From Synergistaceae bacterium (GTDB taxonomy: Bacteria; Synergistota; Synergistia; Synergistales; Synergistaceae): DNA of 13,033 nt. The notes beneath the pieces are model-generated. The model ran no database searches, was not told where the DNA came from, and worked only from the letters and a program-made list of their open reading frames with translations. Numbering within the stretch: the stretch's first letter is position 1; the number at the start of each line of letters is the position of its first letter. The position numbers and the translations under genes were made by a program. The stretch is taken from contig JAISRP010000147.1 of assembly GCA_031273585.1 (NCBI GenBank), positions 1 to 13,033 of the forward strand, given 5' to 3'. Positions 1-5,909 of this stretch are shown piece by piece.

Positions 1-5
1 CATTT

Positions 6-46
6 GTTTTTTTGTTGTCCGCCCGCCGGGCTAAAAACAAAAAAAC
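6..46. repeat. AT-rich inverted repeat with GC core
   Basis: Positions 6-16 (GTTTTTTTGTT) are perfectly complementary to 36-46 (AACAAAAAAAC), an 11-bp match. Between them a small GCCC/GGGC hairpin (21-24 with 28-31) forms the tip. The arrangement is T-tract, hairpin, A-tract on both strands. That is the reverse of an intrinsic terminator, so I do not call it one. It may be the end of an upstream element or a structured intergenic region. Its function is unknown. Confidence 0.5.
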
Positions 47-63
47 TAGATGGAGGTCCAGGA

Positions 64-98
64 GGCGCCGCCTCAAACGCGGGGTTTGGGGCGGCGCC
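64..98. repeat. Long GC-rich hairpin, REP-like palindrome
   Basis: Positions 64-78 pair with 84-98 to give a 15-bp stem with one G-T wobble (73 with 89) and a five-base GCGGG loop. Each arm is itself nearly palindromic (62-67 with 69-74, and 88-92 with 96-100). No T-tract follows on either strand, so it is not a classical terminator. Its compact, self-complementary form in an intergenic region resembles repetitive extragenic palindromes. Whether it recurs in the genome cannot be seen from one window. Confidence 0.55.
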
Positions 99-123
99 CC
101 AAGGTCTTGCCCTGCTTCATTTT

Positions 124-153
124 TTGACAATGTTTTCATCTATATAGTAAGAT
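124..153 (+). promoter_or_regulatory. Sigma70-type promoter for argF
   Basis: A perfect -35 TTGACA lies at 124-129. After an 18-base spacer comes TAAGAT at 148-153, a 4-of-6 match to the -10 consensus, inside a locally AT-rich island. Transcription would start near 160, giving a leader of about 70 bases before the argF ATG. It is the only convincing promoter on the + strand in this window and may serve argF and the genes behind it. I saw no obvious operator overlapping it. Confidence 0.6.
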
Positions 154-215
154 CATTTTGACGTGAGGGCTGGAGGTCCGGCGTGCGGATTTATTTGATA
201 CGCAACCAATTAAAC

Positions 216-222
216 GGAGGGG
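216..222 (+). promoter_or_regulatory. Ribosome binding site deciding the argF start
   Basis: GGAGGGG ends eight bases before the ATG at 231. An upstream in-frame GTG at 183 also has a GGAGG (172-176), six bases ahead of it. The ATG at 231 is preferred because it gives the usual N-terminal length of ornithine carbamoyltransferases, whereas the GTG would add 16 residues that are not typical of the family. Confidence 0.65.
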
Positions 223-230
223 ATTTGAAG

Positions 231-1184
231 ATGGCGCCCAACTTGCGCGGCCGCAGTTTTTTGACGCTCAGGGATTTTACTAGACAGGAGATAGAGTTTC
301 TTTTGAATATGGCCTCGGATCTGAAGGCAAAAAAGCGGGTCCGAAATCTTAACCCGCTGCTCAAGGGGAGGAACATAGCTCTCATATTCGAAAAGGCGTC
401 CACCCGCACGCGCTGCGCGTTTACGGTCGCAGCGATCGACGAGGGGGGACACGCCGAATATCTGGGCAAGAACGACATCCACCTGGGCGCCAAGGAGGAC
501 ACTAAGGACACCGCCAGGGTGTTGGGGCGCATGTTCGACGGGATACAGTTCCGCGGCTTCGAGCATTCCACCGTCGAGGAGCTCGCGCGTTACGCGGGGG
601 TCCCGGTGTGGAACGGCCTCACCGACGAATACCACCCGACGCAGATCCTGGCCGACATGCTCACGATAAGGGAACACCTGGGCGATCTGAGGGGGAAAAA
701 ATTGGTATTCGTCGGAGATGCCCGCAACAACATGGGCAACTCGCTGATGATCGGGTGCGCGAAGCTCGGCCTGCACTACGTAGGATGCGCGCCCGAGTCG
801 CTGCTGCCCGCGCCGGAGAGGGTGGAGGAGTGCAAAAAAATCGCGGAGGATTCGGCGGCGGGCGGGAGCATCGCAATGGTCACCGATCCCAGAGAGGCCG
901 TGAGGGGCGCTGATATCATATATACCGACGTCTGGTATTCGATGGGCGAGGAGGAGAAGGCCTCGGAACGCCGCGCCCTGCTGAGCCCGTATCAGGTGAA
1001 CATGAGCCTGTTCGAGGCCACCGGCAAGGCCGGAACGCTTTTCATGCACTGCCTCCCGGCGTATAAGGGCAACGAGGTCACGGAGGACGTGTTCGAGCAC
1101 CCAAGGTCCATAGTGTTCGACGAGGCGGAAAACCGGCTTCACACCATCAAGGCCGTGATGGTCGCCACGATTGGGGACGTTTAG
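231..1184 (+). CDS. argF: Ornithine carbamoyltransferase
   Basis: Cytosolic enzyme joining carbamoyl phosphate and L-ornithine to citrulline, or running in reverse in arginine catabolism. From the ATG at 231 it has 317 residues, normal for the family. Family motifs are in order: the carbamoyl-phosphate loop STRTR (57-61), HPTQ (135-138), the ornithine-binding D233-x3-SMG (237-239) and catalytic HCLP (273-276, Cys274). The D-x3-SMG motif specifically argues for ornithine over putrescine or aspartate. The text resembles the E. coli ArgF/ArcB branch (FEK-STRTR) but lacks the insertion of about 20 residues after HCLP. Sequence alone does not settle an anabolic or catabolic role. No arcA or arcC is adjacent. 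No terminator separates it from dctP, so read-through into the transporter genes is possible. Confidence 0.95.
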   Translation: MAPNLRGRSFLTLRDFTRQEIEFLLNMASDLKAKKRVRNLNPLLKGRNIALIFEKASTRTRCAFTVAAIDEGGHAEYLGKNDIHLGAKEDTKDTARVLGRMFDGIQFRGFEHSTVEELARYAGVPVWNGLTDEYHPTQILADMLTIREHLGDLRGKKLVFVGDARNNMGNSLMIGCAKLGLHYVGCAPESLLPAPERVEECKKIAEDSAAGGSIAMVTDPREAVRGADIIYTDVWYSMGEEEKASERRALLSPYQVNMSLFEATGKAGTLFMHCLPAYKGNEVTEDVFEHPRSIVFDEAENRLHTIKAVMVATIGDV

Positions 1185-1274
1185 CGGGGCGTGAGGAGAC
1201 TTAGGGGTATTTTAAGGAGGGAGGTGCAGGGGCGGCACGGGAATTTGAGGCGCATCGATCAATACATAATTTTT

Positions 1275-1280
1275 GGGAGG
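1275..1280 (+). promoter_or_regulatory. Ribosome binding site deciding the dctP start
   Basis: GGGAGG lies five bases before a TTG (1286) and eight bases before the next codon, GTG (1289). The GTG spacing is better. It also gives the classic N-terminus of a signal peptide, initiator followed by KK, so 1289 is chosen. Confidence 0.6.
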
Positions 1281-1288
1281 TATCGTTG

Positions 1289-2278
1289 GTGAAGAAGAAT
1301 CTGATACTGCTTGCGGCAATGATTGTAACGGTCGTTTTTGCCAGCGCCGGGTATGCGGCGCCGGTCAGGCTCCAGTTCAGCACTGGCGCTCCCCGCACCA
1401 GCACCTGGCACGAGGGCGCGGAGAAATTCGTCTCGATTGTAAAGGAAAAAACCGGCGGCAAGTTTGAAATCACGATTTTCCCGAGCGACGAGCTCTCCGG
1501 CGGCAATCAGGCCGCCGGCATCGAGCTGGCGCAGACCGGAGCCACGGATATCCATCTGCAGGACGCCCTGGTGTGGTCCTCCATAGCGAAGAAGAGCATA
1601 GTTCCGTGTTTCCCGTGGCTTCTCCCGACCTATGCCGACGTGGATAAGTATATCAAGGGCGCAGGCGGGCAGGCGCTCAAGCAGGCGCTGAACGAGGCCG
1701 GCGTGGTCTGCCTCGCCATAGGGGAGAACGGCTACAGGCAGGTCGTCAACAACAGGAACCCCATCCGCAAGCCGGAGGACATGAAGGCGCTCAAGATGCG
1801 CGTTCCCGGGAGCAGCGTGCACGTAAATCTTTTGAAGATGATCGGGGCCGACCCGCTGACGATGAACCAGTCGGAGGTTTACACCTCGCTTCAGCAGGGC
1901 ACCATAGACGCGTGCGAGAACACGCTCGACCTGCTCGTCACTCAGAACACGCTGGAGGTGACGAAGTACATTTCGCTGTGGAATTATTCCTACGACCCGA
2001 TTTTCCTGTCGGTCAGCCAGGAATTGTGGGCCTCCCTGAGCGACGCGGAGAAGGCGATTTTCCAGCAGGCCGCCGACGAAGCGATGGATTATCAGATCAA
2101 GGCCACGCGCGATAAGGTCGAGGTCCTCCGGGCGCGGCTTCCCGAGTACAAGGTGGAGGTCGTCGAGTCCCTGACGCCAGAGGAAGTCGACGAGTTCAAA
2201 AAAGCGGTGGCACAGATATACAAGGACAACGAGGGAGAATTCGGCGAGCTGTTCAAGGATTTCGGATACGGCAACTAG
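1289..2278 (+). CDS. dctP: TRAP transporter solute-binding protein, DctP family
   Basis: Periplasmic receptor that binds a small organic anion and delivers it to the DctQ-DctM membrane subunits. With the GTG start it has 329 residues, usual for the family. Residues 1-24 form a signal peptide: KK, then a hydrophobic stretch, with cleavage near the YAA at 22-24. There is no lipobox cysteine, so it should be freely soluble. The family core follows, including the KMRVP segment with Arg171, which by family knowledge would grip the substrate carboxylate, and the region around EVYTSLQQGTIDACEN. The ligand cannot be read from sequence. The gene is followed by a strong hairpin-T7, so more of it than of the permease genes is probably made. 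The neighbouring M24 protein suggests an amide- or peptide-like ligand, which is inference only. Confidence 0.92.
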   Translation: MKKNLILLAAMIVTVVFASAGYAAPVRLQFSTGAPRTSTWHEGAEKFVSIVKEKTGGKFEITIFPSDELSGGNQAAGIELAQTGATDIHLQDALVWSSIAKKSIVPCFPWLLPTYADVDKYIKGAGGQALKQALNEAGVVCLAIGENGYRQVVNNRNPIRKPEDMKALKMRVPGSSVHVNLLKMIGADPLTMNQSEVYTSLQQGTIDACENTLDLLVTQNTLEVTKYISLWNYSYDPIFLSVSQELWASLSDAEKAIFQQAADEAMDYQIKATRDKVEVLRARLPEYKVEVVESLTPEEVDEFKKAVAQIYKDNEGEFGELFKDFGYGN

Positions 2279-2286
2279 CTAATTTT

Positions 2287-2319
2287 GGGCGCGCCTGCGT
2301 CTCGGGCGCGCCTTTTTTT
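2287..2319 (+). terminator. Intrinsic terminator between dctP and dctQ
   Basis: GGCGCGCC at 2288-2295 pairs with an identical, self-palindromic GGCGCGCC at 2305-2312 across a nine-base loop, and T7 (2313-2319) follows at once. It begins eight bases after the dctP stop and ends 29 bases before the dctQ ATG, with no visible new promoter in between. It most likely acts as a partial terminator, giving more binding-protein mRNA than permease mRNA. Confidence 0.85.
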
Positions 2320-2348
2320 GCTCGAATCGAGATTGGAGGCAGCGGGCG

Positions 2349-2864
2349 ATGAACGGAATCTGGAAAGCCTTTAACGTATTGGAGGAGGGGGTCATGGCGT
2401 CTGGCATGGTGATCATGGTGGTCCTCAATTTTTTGAACGTCATCTGCCGCTACCTGCTGCCGCAGACGCCCTTTTCGTATACGGAGGAGCTCGTGGTCCT
2501 CATATTCGTGTGGATCAGCATGTTCGGCATCTCCTACGGGTATCGCAAGTCATCTCACACCGTCCTGACCCTGCTGTCGGACGTGCTTCCGGGCAGATTT
2601 CAGCCCGCCGTCATCGTATTCTCGGCGGCCGCCTCGGCCCTGCTGATGTGTCTTCTTGCAAAAACGGGCTACTCCATGATGATGAATCAGGTGAAATTCG
2701 GCCAGATACTGCCCGGCATGAAGCTGCCGATGTACATAGTCGGCGCCGCAATCCCCATCGGGGCGGCAGTGGCCTTCGTAAGCATCCTGAGATCCGGGTG
2801 CGGCGACTTCAGCAGGACGATGAAGTCCTTGAAGGATAATGAAATGACTGGTAACGCGCTATGA
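2349..2864 (+). CDS. dctQ: TRAP transporter small permease, DctQ family
   Basis: Small membrane subunit of the TRAP transporter. It is 171 residues with four predicted membrane helices (about 15-37, 47-65, 86-105 and 127-147), the standard DctQ topology. The acidic pair Glu46-Glu47 precedes helix 2, and the charged RKSSH segment (66-70) follows it, as in the family. The ATG at 2349 has GGAGG (2335-2339) nine bases upstream. The stop overlaps the dctM start as ATGA, implying translational coupling and matched stoichiometry of the two permease subunits. Confidence 0.9.
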   Translation: MNGIWKAFNVLEEGVMASGMVIMVVLNFLNVICRYLLPQTPFSYTEELVVLIFVWISMFGISYGYRKSSHTVLTLLSDVLPGRFQPAVIVFSAAASALLMCLLAKTGYSMMMNQVKFGQILPGMKLPMYIVGAAIPIGAAVAFVSILRSGCGDFSRTMKSLKDNEMTGNAL

Positions 2865-4150
2865 TCGGCCTCGTTCTGCTGGGAACGTTTTTTTGCCTTT
2901 TGCTGTTGAAGGTGCCGGTGGCGGCATCGATGGGGTTGGCAACCTTCGCCGGGATCCTGAGCATGGGGTTTAAAATCTCCGTGTTTGCAACCGTTTTCTA
3001 CGCAGCCATAGCCAAGTATACGTTGCTCGCGATTCCGTTCTTCATACTGGCCGGGGTCATAATGGACTATGCCGGCATATCGAGCCGCCTCATCGACTTT
3101 GCGAACGCCTGCGTCGGGCACCGCAGGGGCGGGCTTGCGGTCGTCACCGTGATCGTGGCGTGCTTCTTCGCGGCCATATCGGGCTCCGGCCCCGCCACAG
3201 TCGCCGCGATCGGCGGGGTGCTCATCCCGGCGATGTCCCGTCAGGGCTACGACAGGAATTTTGCGACAGCCCTCGTCGCGTCCTCCGGGGGCATAGGGAT
3301 GATAATACCGCCCAGCATCCCCTTTATAATATACGCCATGCTGGCGGAGGTCTCCGTTGGGACCATGTTCATGGCTGGGATGATTCCGGGGCTGCTCTTC
3401 GGCGTTTTCTTCGCCGTCTCGGCTCTGATCTGCCTCAGGAACGACAAAAATATCGTTCAGCAGGAACGGATGCCGGCCGACGTAAGGTGGAGGGCGTTCA
3501 GGGACGCGCTGTGGGCCATAATGATGCCGGTCATAATCCTGGGGGGCATCTACGGAGGGATTTTCACCCCCACGGAGGCGGCTGGAGTCGCGGTCGTGTA
3601 CGGATTGTTCGTGGGCGTCTTCATTTACAGGGAGATCAAGATAAAACAGCTGTGGCGTCTGTGCGTCGATGCGGCCGTGTCATCGGCCGTCATCATGTTC
3701 ATCATGGGGTGCGCCGGCTCGTTCACGTGGATACTGACGACGTCCGGCGTGGCGACGCAATTTACGAAGGCGCTGATATCTCTGACACAAAGCGACGCCC
3801 TGATGTTGCTCGTCATCACGGTAATTTTTCTCGTCGCCGGCTGTTTCGTCGACTCGGCATCCGGATTCTACCTGCTGCTGCCGATACTGCTGCCCATAAT
3901 CAAGGACATGAACTACTCGCTCATAGCCTTCGGGGTCGTGGCCACCGCTAACTTCGCAATCGGTCAGGTCACGCCTCCGGTCGGGTCTAACCTGTTCGTC
4001 GCGTGCAACATAGCGAATATCACTATGAAGGCCCTCGTCGCCAAGGTCTGGCCCTTCATCATAGCTGGCGTTATATGCCTTCTGGCCATAACGTATTTTC
4101 CGCGGATCATCCTGTTTCTGCCCTCGGTCATGGGCATGAAAATTCAATGA
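2861..4150 (+). CDS. dctM: TRAP transporter large permease, DctM family
   Basis: Main membrane subunit that carries the substrate, powered by the sodium or proton gradient in known TRAP systems. It is 429 residues, almost wholly hydrophobic and of normal length for a DctM protein with about 12 helices. Family landmarks: SGSGPATVAAIG (107-118), GGIGMIIPPS (143-152), the FTPTEAAG segment in the middle, and TPPVGSN (371-377) near the C-terminus. It starts within the last codons of dctQ (ATGA overlap). The M24-like gene begins 20 bases after its stop with no terminator, so both lie on one transcript. Confidence 0.95.
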   Translation: MIGLVLLGTFFCLLLLKVPVAASMGLATFAGILSMGFKISVFATVFYAAIAKYTLLAIPFFILAGVIMDYAGISSRLIDFANACVGHRRGGLAVVTVIVACFFAAISGSGPATVAAIGGVLIPAMSRQGYDRNFATALVASSGGIGMIIPPSIPFIIYAMLAEVSVGTMFMAGMIPGLLFGVFFAVSALICLRNDKNIVQQERMPADVRWRAFRDALWAIMMPVIILGGIYGGIFTPTEAAGVAVVYGLFVGVFIYREIKIKQLWRLCVDAAVSSAVIMFIMGCAGSFTWILTTSGVATQFTKALISLTQSDALMLLVITVIFLVAGCFVDSASGFYLLLPILLPIIKDMNYSLIAFGVVATANFAIGQVTPPVGSNLFVACNIANITMKALVAKVWPFIIAGVICLLAITYFPRIILFLPSVMGMKIQ

Positions 4151-4170
4151 CGATCTGAGGACTGTAGAAT

Positions 4171-5328
4171 ATGCAGACATCGAGGGACGAAATTCTGGCC
4201 CGTCAGCACAGGGTGCGCGAACGCATGTCGGAGTCCGGCATCGACGTTCTGATAACGGGCTCGTCGGCGCAGATCGATTCGAGAGGCGCCCTCCGATACC
4301 TGGCGGGCTATTACCTGCCGGTGTTCGAGGAATATCTAGTGATTCCGGCGTCCGGCCCGGTCACATTCTTCGCGCATGACGCGTGCGGCGCGGACTACGC
4401 GCAGAAGTACGGCGTGGCGGACGACGTCCGCATCATCCCAAATCACGAGTACAACTGCTCTCCAGGCAGGTGCGTTGCGGAATTCGTCATGTCGCAGAGG
4501 GGCGCTAACCTTGGAATGGCCGGGTGGGCAGGCATCTCCGCGAACTTTTACAGGTCGCTCAAGAGCGGCCTGGGCGGACACGAGATAAATGACTTCACCG
4601 ACGAGATGAACATTATGAGGATGGTCAAGAGCCCAACCGAAATAGTCCAGACGGAGGAGGCGGTGAGGCTCAACGAATCTGTCTTTTATCACTACCTCTC
4701 GCTGGTCAGGCCGGGGGTGAGGGAGATGGACGCCATCAACGAGGCGTCGGGTTTTGCCCTCGAAAACGGGGCGGAGGACCTGTACTGGATGGCCTCATCC
4801 GACGAGATCCCGTATCTGGCTTATCTTGCGGAGGCTCGGCTTAAAAGGCATATTTTCAAGGCCGGCGACTACAGCTATATAATCCTGGAGCACTCCGCCG
4901 AGGGGGGCCACTTCGGAGAGACGACTCATCTCGTCTCGCTCGGCGATCCCAAGCCCGAATACGTGCGCGCGTTTGCCGCCGTCGGCATGGCACAGCGCGC
5001 CGCGGCCGAGAGAATAAGGCCCGGCGCTTTAACCGGCGAGATGGCCGACGCATCTCACGAAGCGCTTGCGGACGCGGGTTATGAGGATCGCAGTAAAAGT
5101 CTCCGCCCCTCCGCCGCGATAGGGCACGGGCAGGGACTCGACGCGTGGGAATTTCCGCGAATAGCGAGCGGAGACGAGACGGTCATCCAACCTGGGATGC
5201 GTTTTAACATACACCCCGCCGTCGTCCTGCCGGACGGGGCGAAAATTACGTCATGCGACTGCTATATATCCACCGAGACAGCGGCGCGAAGGCTTTCCTC
5301 CCTGCCGTACGAAATTATAGCGGTATAA
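4171..5328 (+). CDS. M24-fold (Xaa-Pro peptidase/creatinase) hydrolase-like protein, metal ligands mostly lost
   Basis: 385 residues with the two-domain plan of creatinase/aminopeptidase P: an N-terminal domain of about 140 residues and a C-terminal pita-bread domain (about 155-385). The start at 4171 has GAGGA nine bases upstream. Metallopeptidases of this family bind two metals through Asp, Asp, His, Glu and Glu. Here the first Asp position holds Leu239 or Glu240, the second holds Glu250, the His is kept (His319 in GHGQG), the Glu of the usual EP motif is His348 (NIHP), and the last Glu is Cys362, next to Asp363. The catalytic His before the conserved Glu327 is Trp326. Creatinase is the known precedent for a metal-free hydrolase on this fold. 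Cytosolic, with no signal peptide. As the last gene of the TRAP set it probably acts on the imported compound. The substrate is unknown, and I do not assign peptidase activity. Confidence 0.8.
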   Translation: MQTSRDEILARQHRVRERMSESGIDVLITGSSAQIDSRGALRYLAGYYLPVFEEYLVIPASGPVTFFAHDACGADYAQKYGVADDVRIIPNHEYNCSPGRCVAEFVMSQRGANLGMAGWAGISANFYRSLKSGLGGHEINDFTDEMNIMRMVKSPTEIVQTEEAVRLNESVFYHYLSLVRPGVREMDAINEASGFALENGAEDLYWMASSDEIPYLAYLAEARLKRHIFKAGDYSYIILEHSAEGGHFGETTHLVSLGDPKPEYVRAFAAVGMAQRAAAERIRPGALTGEMADASHEALADAGYEDRSKSLRPSAAIGHGQGLDAWEFPRIASGDETVIQPGMRFNIHPAVVLPDGAKITSCDCYISTETAARRLSSLPYEIIAV

Positions 5329-5466
5329 AACTCGTTATCTTTATGACAAAACTTAACGCCTCTTGACACGATGGGCAGCAATGCTCCCCGCTGGACGGTA
5401 ACCTCAAAAATCCGCAGGCGGAACAGAGGACCGTGGCGCCGCCACGGTCTTTTTTGCGTCCGCCAT
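5315..5466 (-). CDS. Possible small zinc-ribbon protein needing a -1 frameshift (tentative)
   Basis: An ATG at 5466 lies four bases after the aroQ stop. In its own frame it reads six codons (MADAKK), then continues to a stop after 20 residues. At 5455-5449 the mRNA reads A AAA AAG in exactly the frame used by bacterial -1 frameshift sites such as dnaX, and a 9-bp hairpin begins at once. After a -1 slip, or a single-base gain in the A6 run, the product would be 50 residues with Cys15-x2-Cys18-Gly and Cys31-Pro-x-Cys34, a zinc-ribbon pattern. The ATG has no clear Shine-Dalgarno sequence, so it would depend on coupling to aroQ. Against it, the A6 run and hairpin are also the reverse complement of a good + strand terminator, so the pattern may be chance. 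It could also be a decayed gene. Confidence 0.3.
5406..5422 (-). terminator. Candidate terminator of the aromatic operon
   Basis: Read on the - strand, TCCGC and GCGGA (5422-5418 and 5415-5411) can pair across a very tight loop, followed by T5 (5410-5406). It lies 49 bases beyond the aroQ stop, at the right place for the operon end. The stem is only 4-5 bp, so this is a weak call. The same bases would be Cys-Gly codons of the tentative zinc-ribbon frame. Confidence 0.4.
5429..5455 (+). terminator. Intrinsic terminator of the TRAP/M24 transcript
   Basis: GACCGTGGC (5429-5437) pairs perfectly with GCCACGGTC (5441-5449) across a three-base loop, and T6 (5450-5455) follows. It stands 100 bases after the M24 stop and points into the convergent aroQ gene. 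It should end the + strand transcript and limit antisense reading into the aromatic operon. Confidence 0.85.
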
Positions 5467-5470
5467 AATG

Positions 5471-5899
5471 TCATCTGGTCTCGGCTAGCGCGCGCAGGGC
5501 CATGATGTAGCTCCCGGCTCCGAAGCCCGCTATCACTCCGACGCACGCTGGGGCGATCATCGAGACGCGCCGGAATTCCTCCCTGGCGTGGACGTTTGAG
5601 ATATGCACTTCCACTACCGGAGCGCGGACAGCCGTTATCGCGTCGCGAATGGCTATGCTGGTGTGAGAGTAGGCCGCTGCGTTCAGGATGATTCCGTCCG
5701 AGTCGGCGGCTCGCTGTATTGCTGTGACCAGTTCGCCCTCGGAGTTGCTCTGGAAAAATTCGCAGGCGGCGCCCAGGGAGGAGGCCTCGGCCGAGATGCG
5801 GCCGTTTATCTCCTCCAGCGTCTCGGCGCCGTACTTGTCAGGCTCTCTCGAGCCCAGCAGGTTCAGGTTCGGCCCGTTGATCACGGCTATCCTCTTCAT
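5471..5899 (-). CDS. aroQ: 3-Dehydroquinate dehydratase, type II
   Basis: Cytosolic enzyme of shikimate step 3, 3-dehydroquinate to 3-dehydroshikimate. Its 142 residues match the small type II family, which usually assembles as a dodecamer. Landmarks: GPNLNLLG (9-16), the lid with catalytic Tyr23 (DKYG), SNSEGEL (51-57), Asn73, His79, Glu97, catalytic His99 in EVHISN (97-102), Arg110, and GFGAGSY near the end. The common NPGAY motif reads NAAAY (73-77), a mild variant. It is the last recognised gene of the operon and starts ten bases after the pheA stop, with a G-rich stretch serving as a modest ribosome site. Confidence 0.96.
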   Translation of the reverse strand: MKRIAVINGPNLNLLGSREPDKYGAETLEEINGRISAEASSLGAACEFFQSNSEGELVTAIQRAADSDGIILNAAAYSHTSIAIRDAITAVRAPVVEVHISNVHAREEFRRVSMIAPACVGVIAGFGAGSYIMALRALAETR

Positions 5900-5909
5900 T
5901 CGCCGCCCC

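Noticed and set aside
51..179. The nine-base direct repeat TGGAGGTCC at 51-59 and 171-179, as a possible target-site duplication flanking a small element.
   Set aside because: The ends of the enclosed segment are not inverted repeats, and the segment contains the argF promoter. Nine bases including a Shine-Dalgarno-like core can recur by chance.
210..1142. Long open frame on the - strand opposite argF.
   Set aside because: It is a shadow of argF in GC-rich sequence, with no recognisable motifs. argF has intact family motifs throughout.
1245..1270. TTGAGG and CATAAT as a promoter for dctP.
   Set aside because: The spacer is only 14 bases, and transcription would start inside the dctP ribosome binding site.
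5363..5391. TTGACA at 5363-5368 as a + strand promoter in the convergence zone.
   Set aside because: The -10 position is GC-rich (CTCCCC) and no + strand gene follows.
5429..5471. The hairpin after the aroQ UGA as a selenocysteine insertion element.
   Set aside because: Its distance from the UGA is in the bacterial range, but the UGA sits exactly at the normal C-terminus of AroQ, and the hairpin with its T6 tract is well explained as the + strand terminator.
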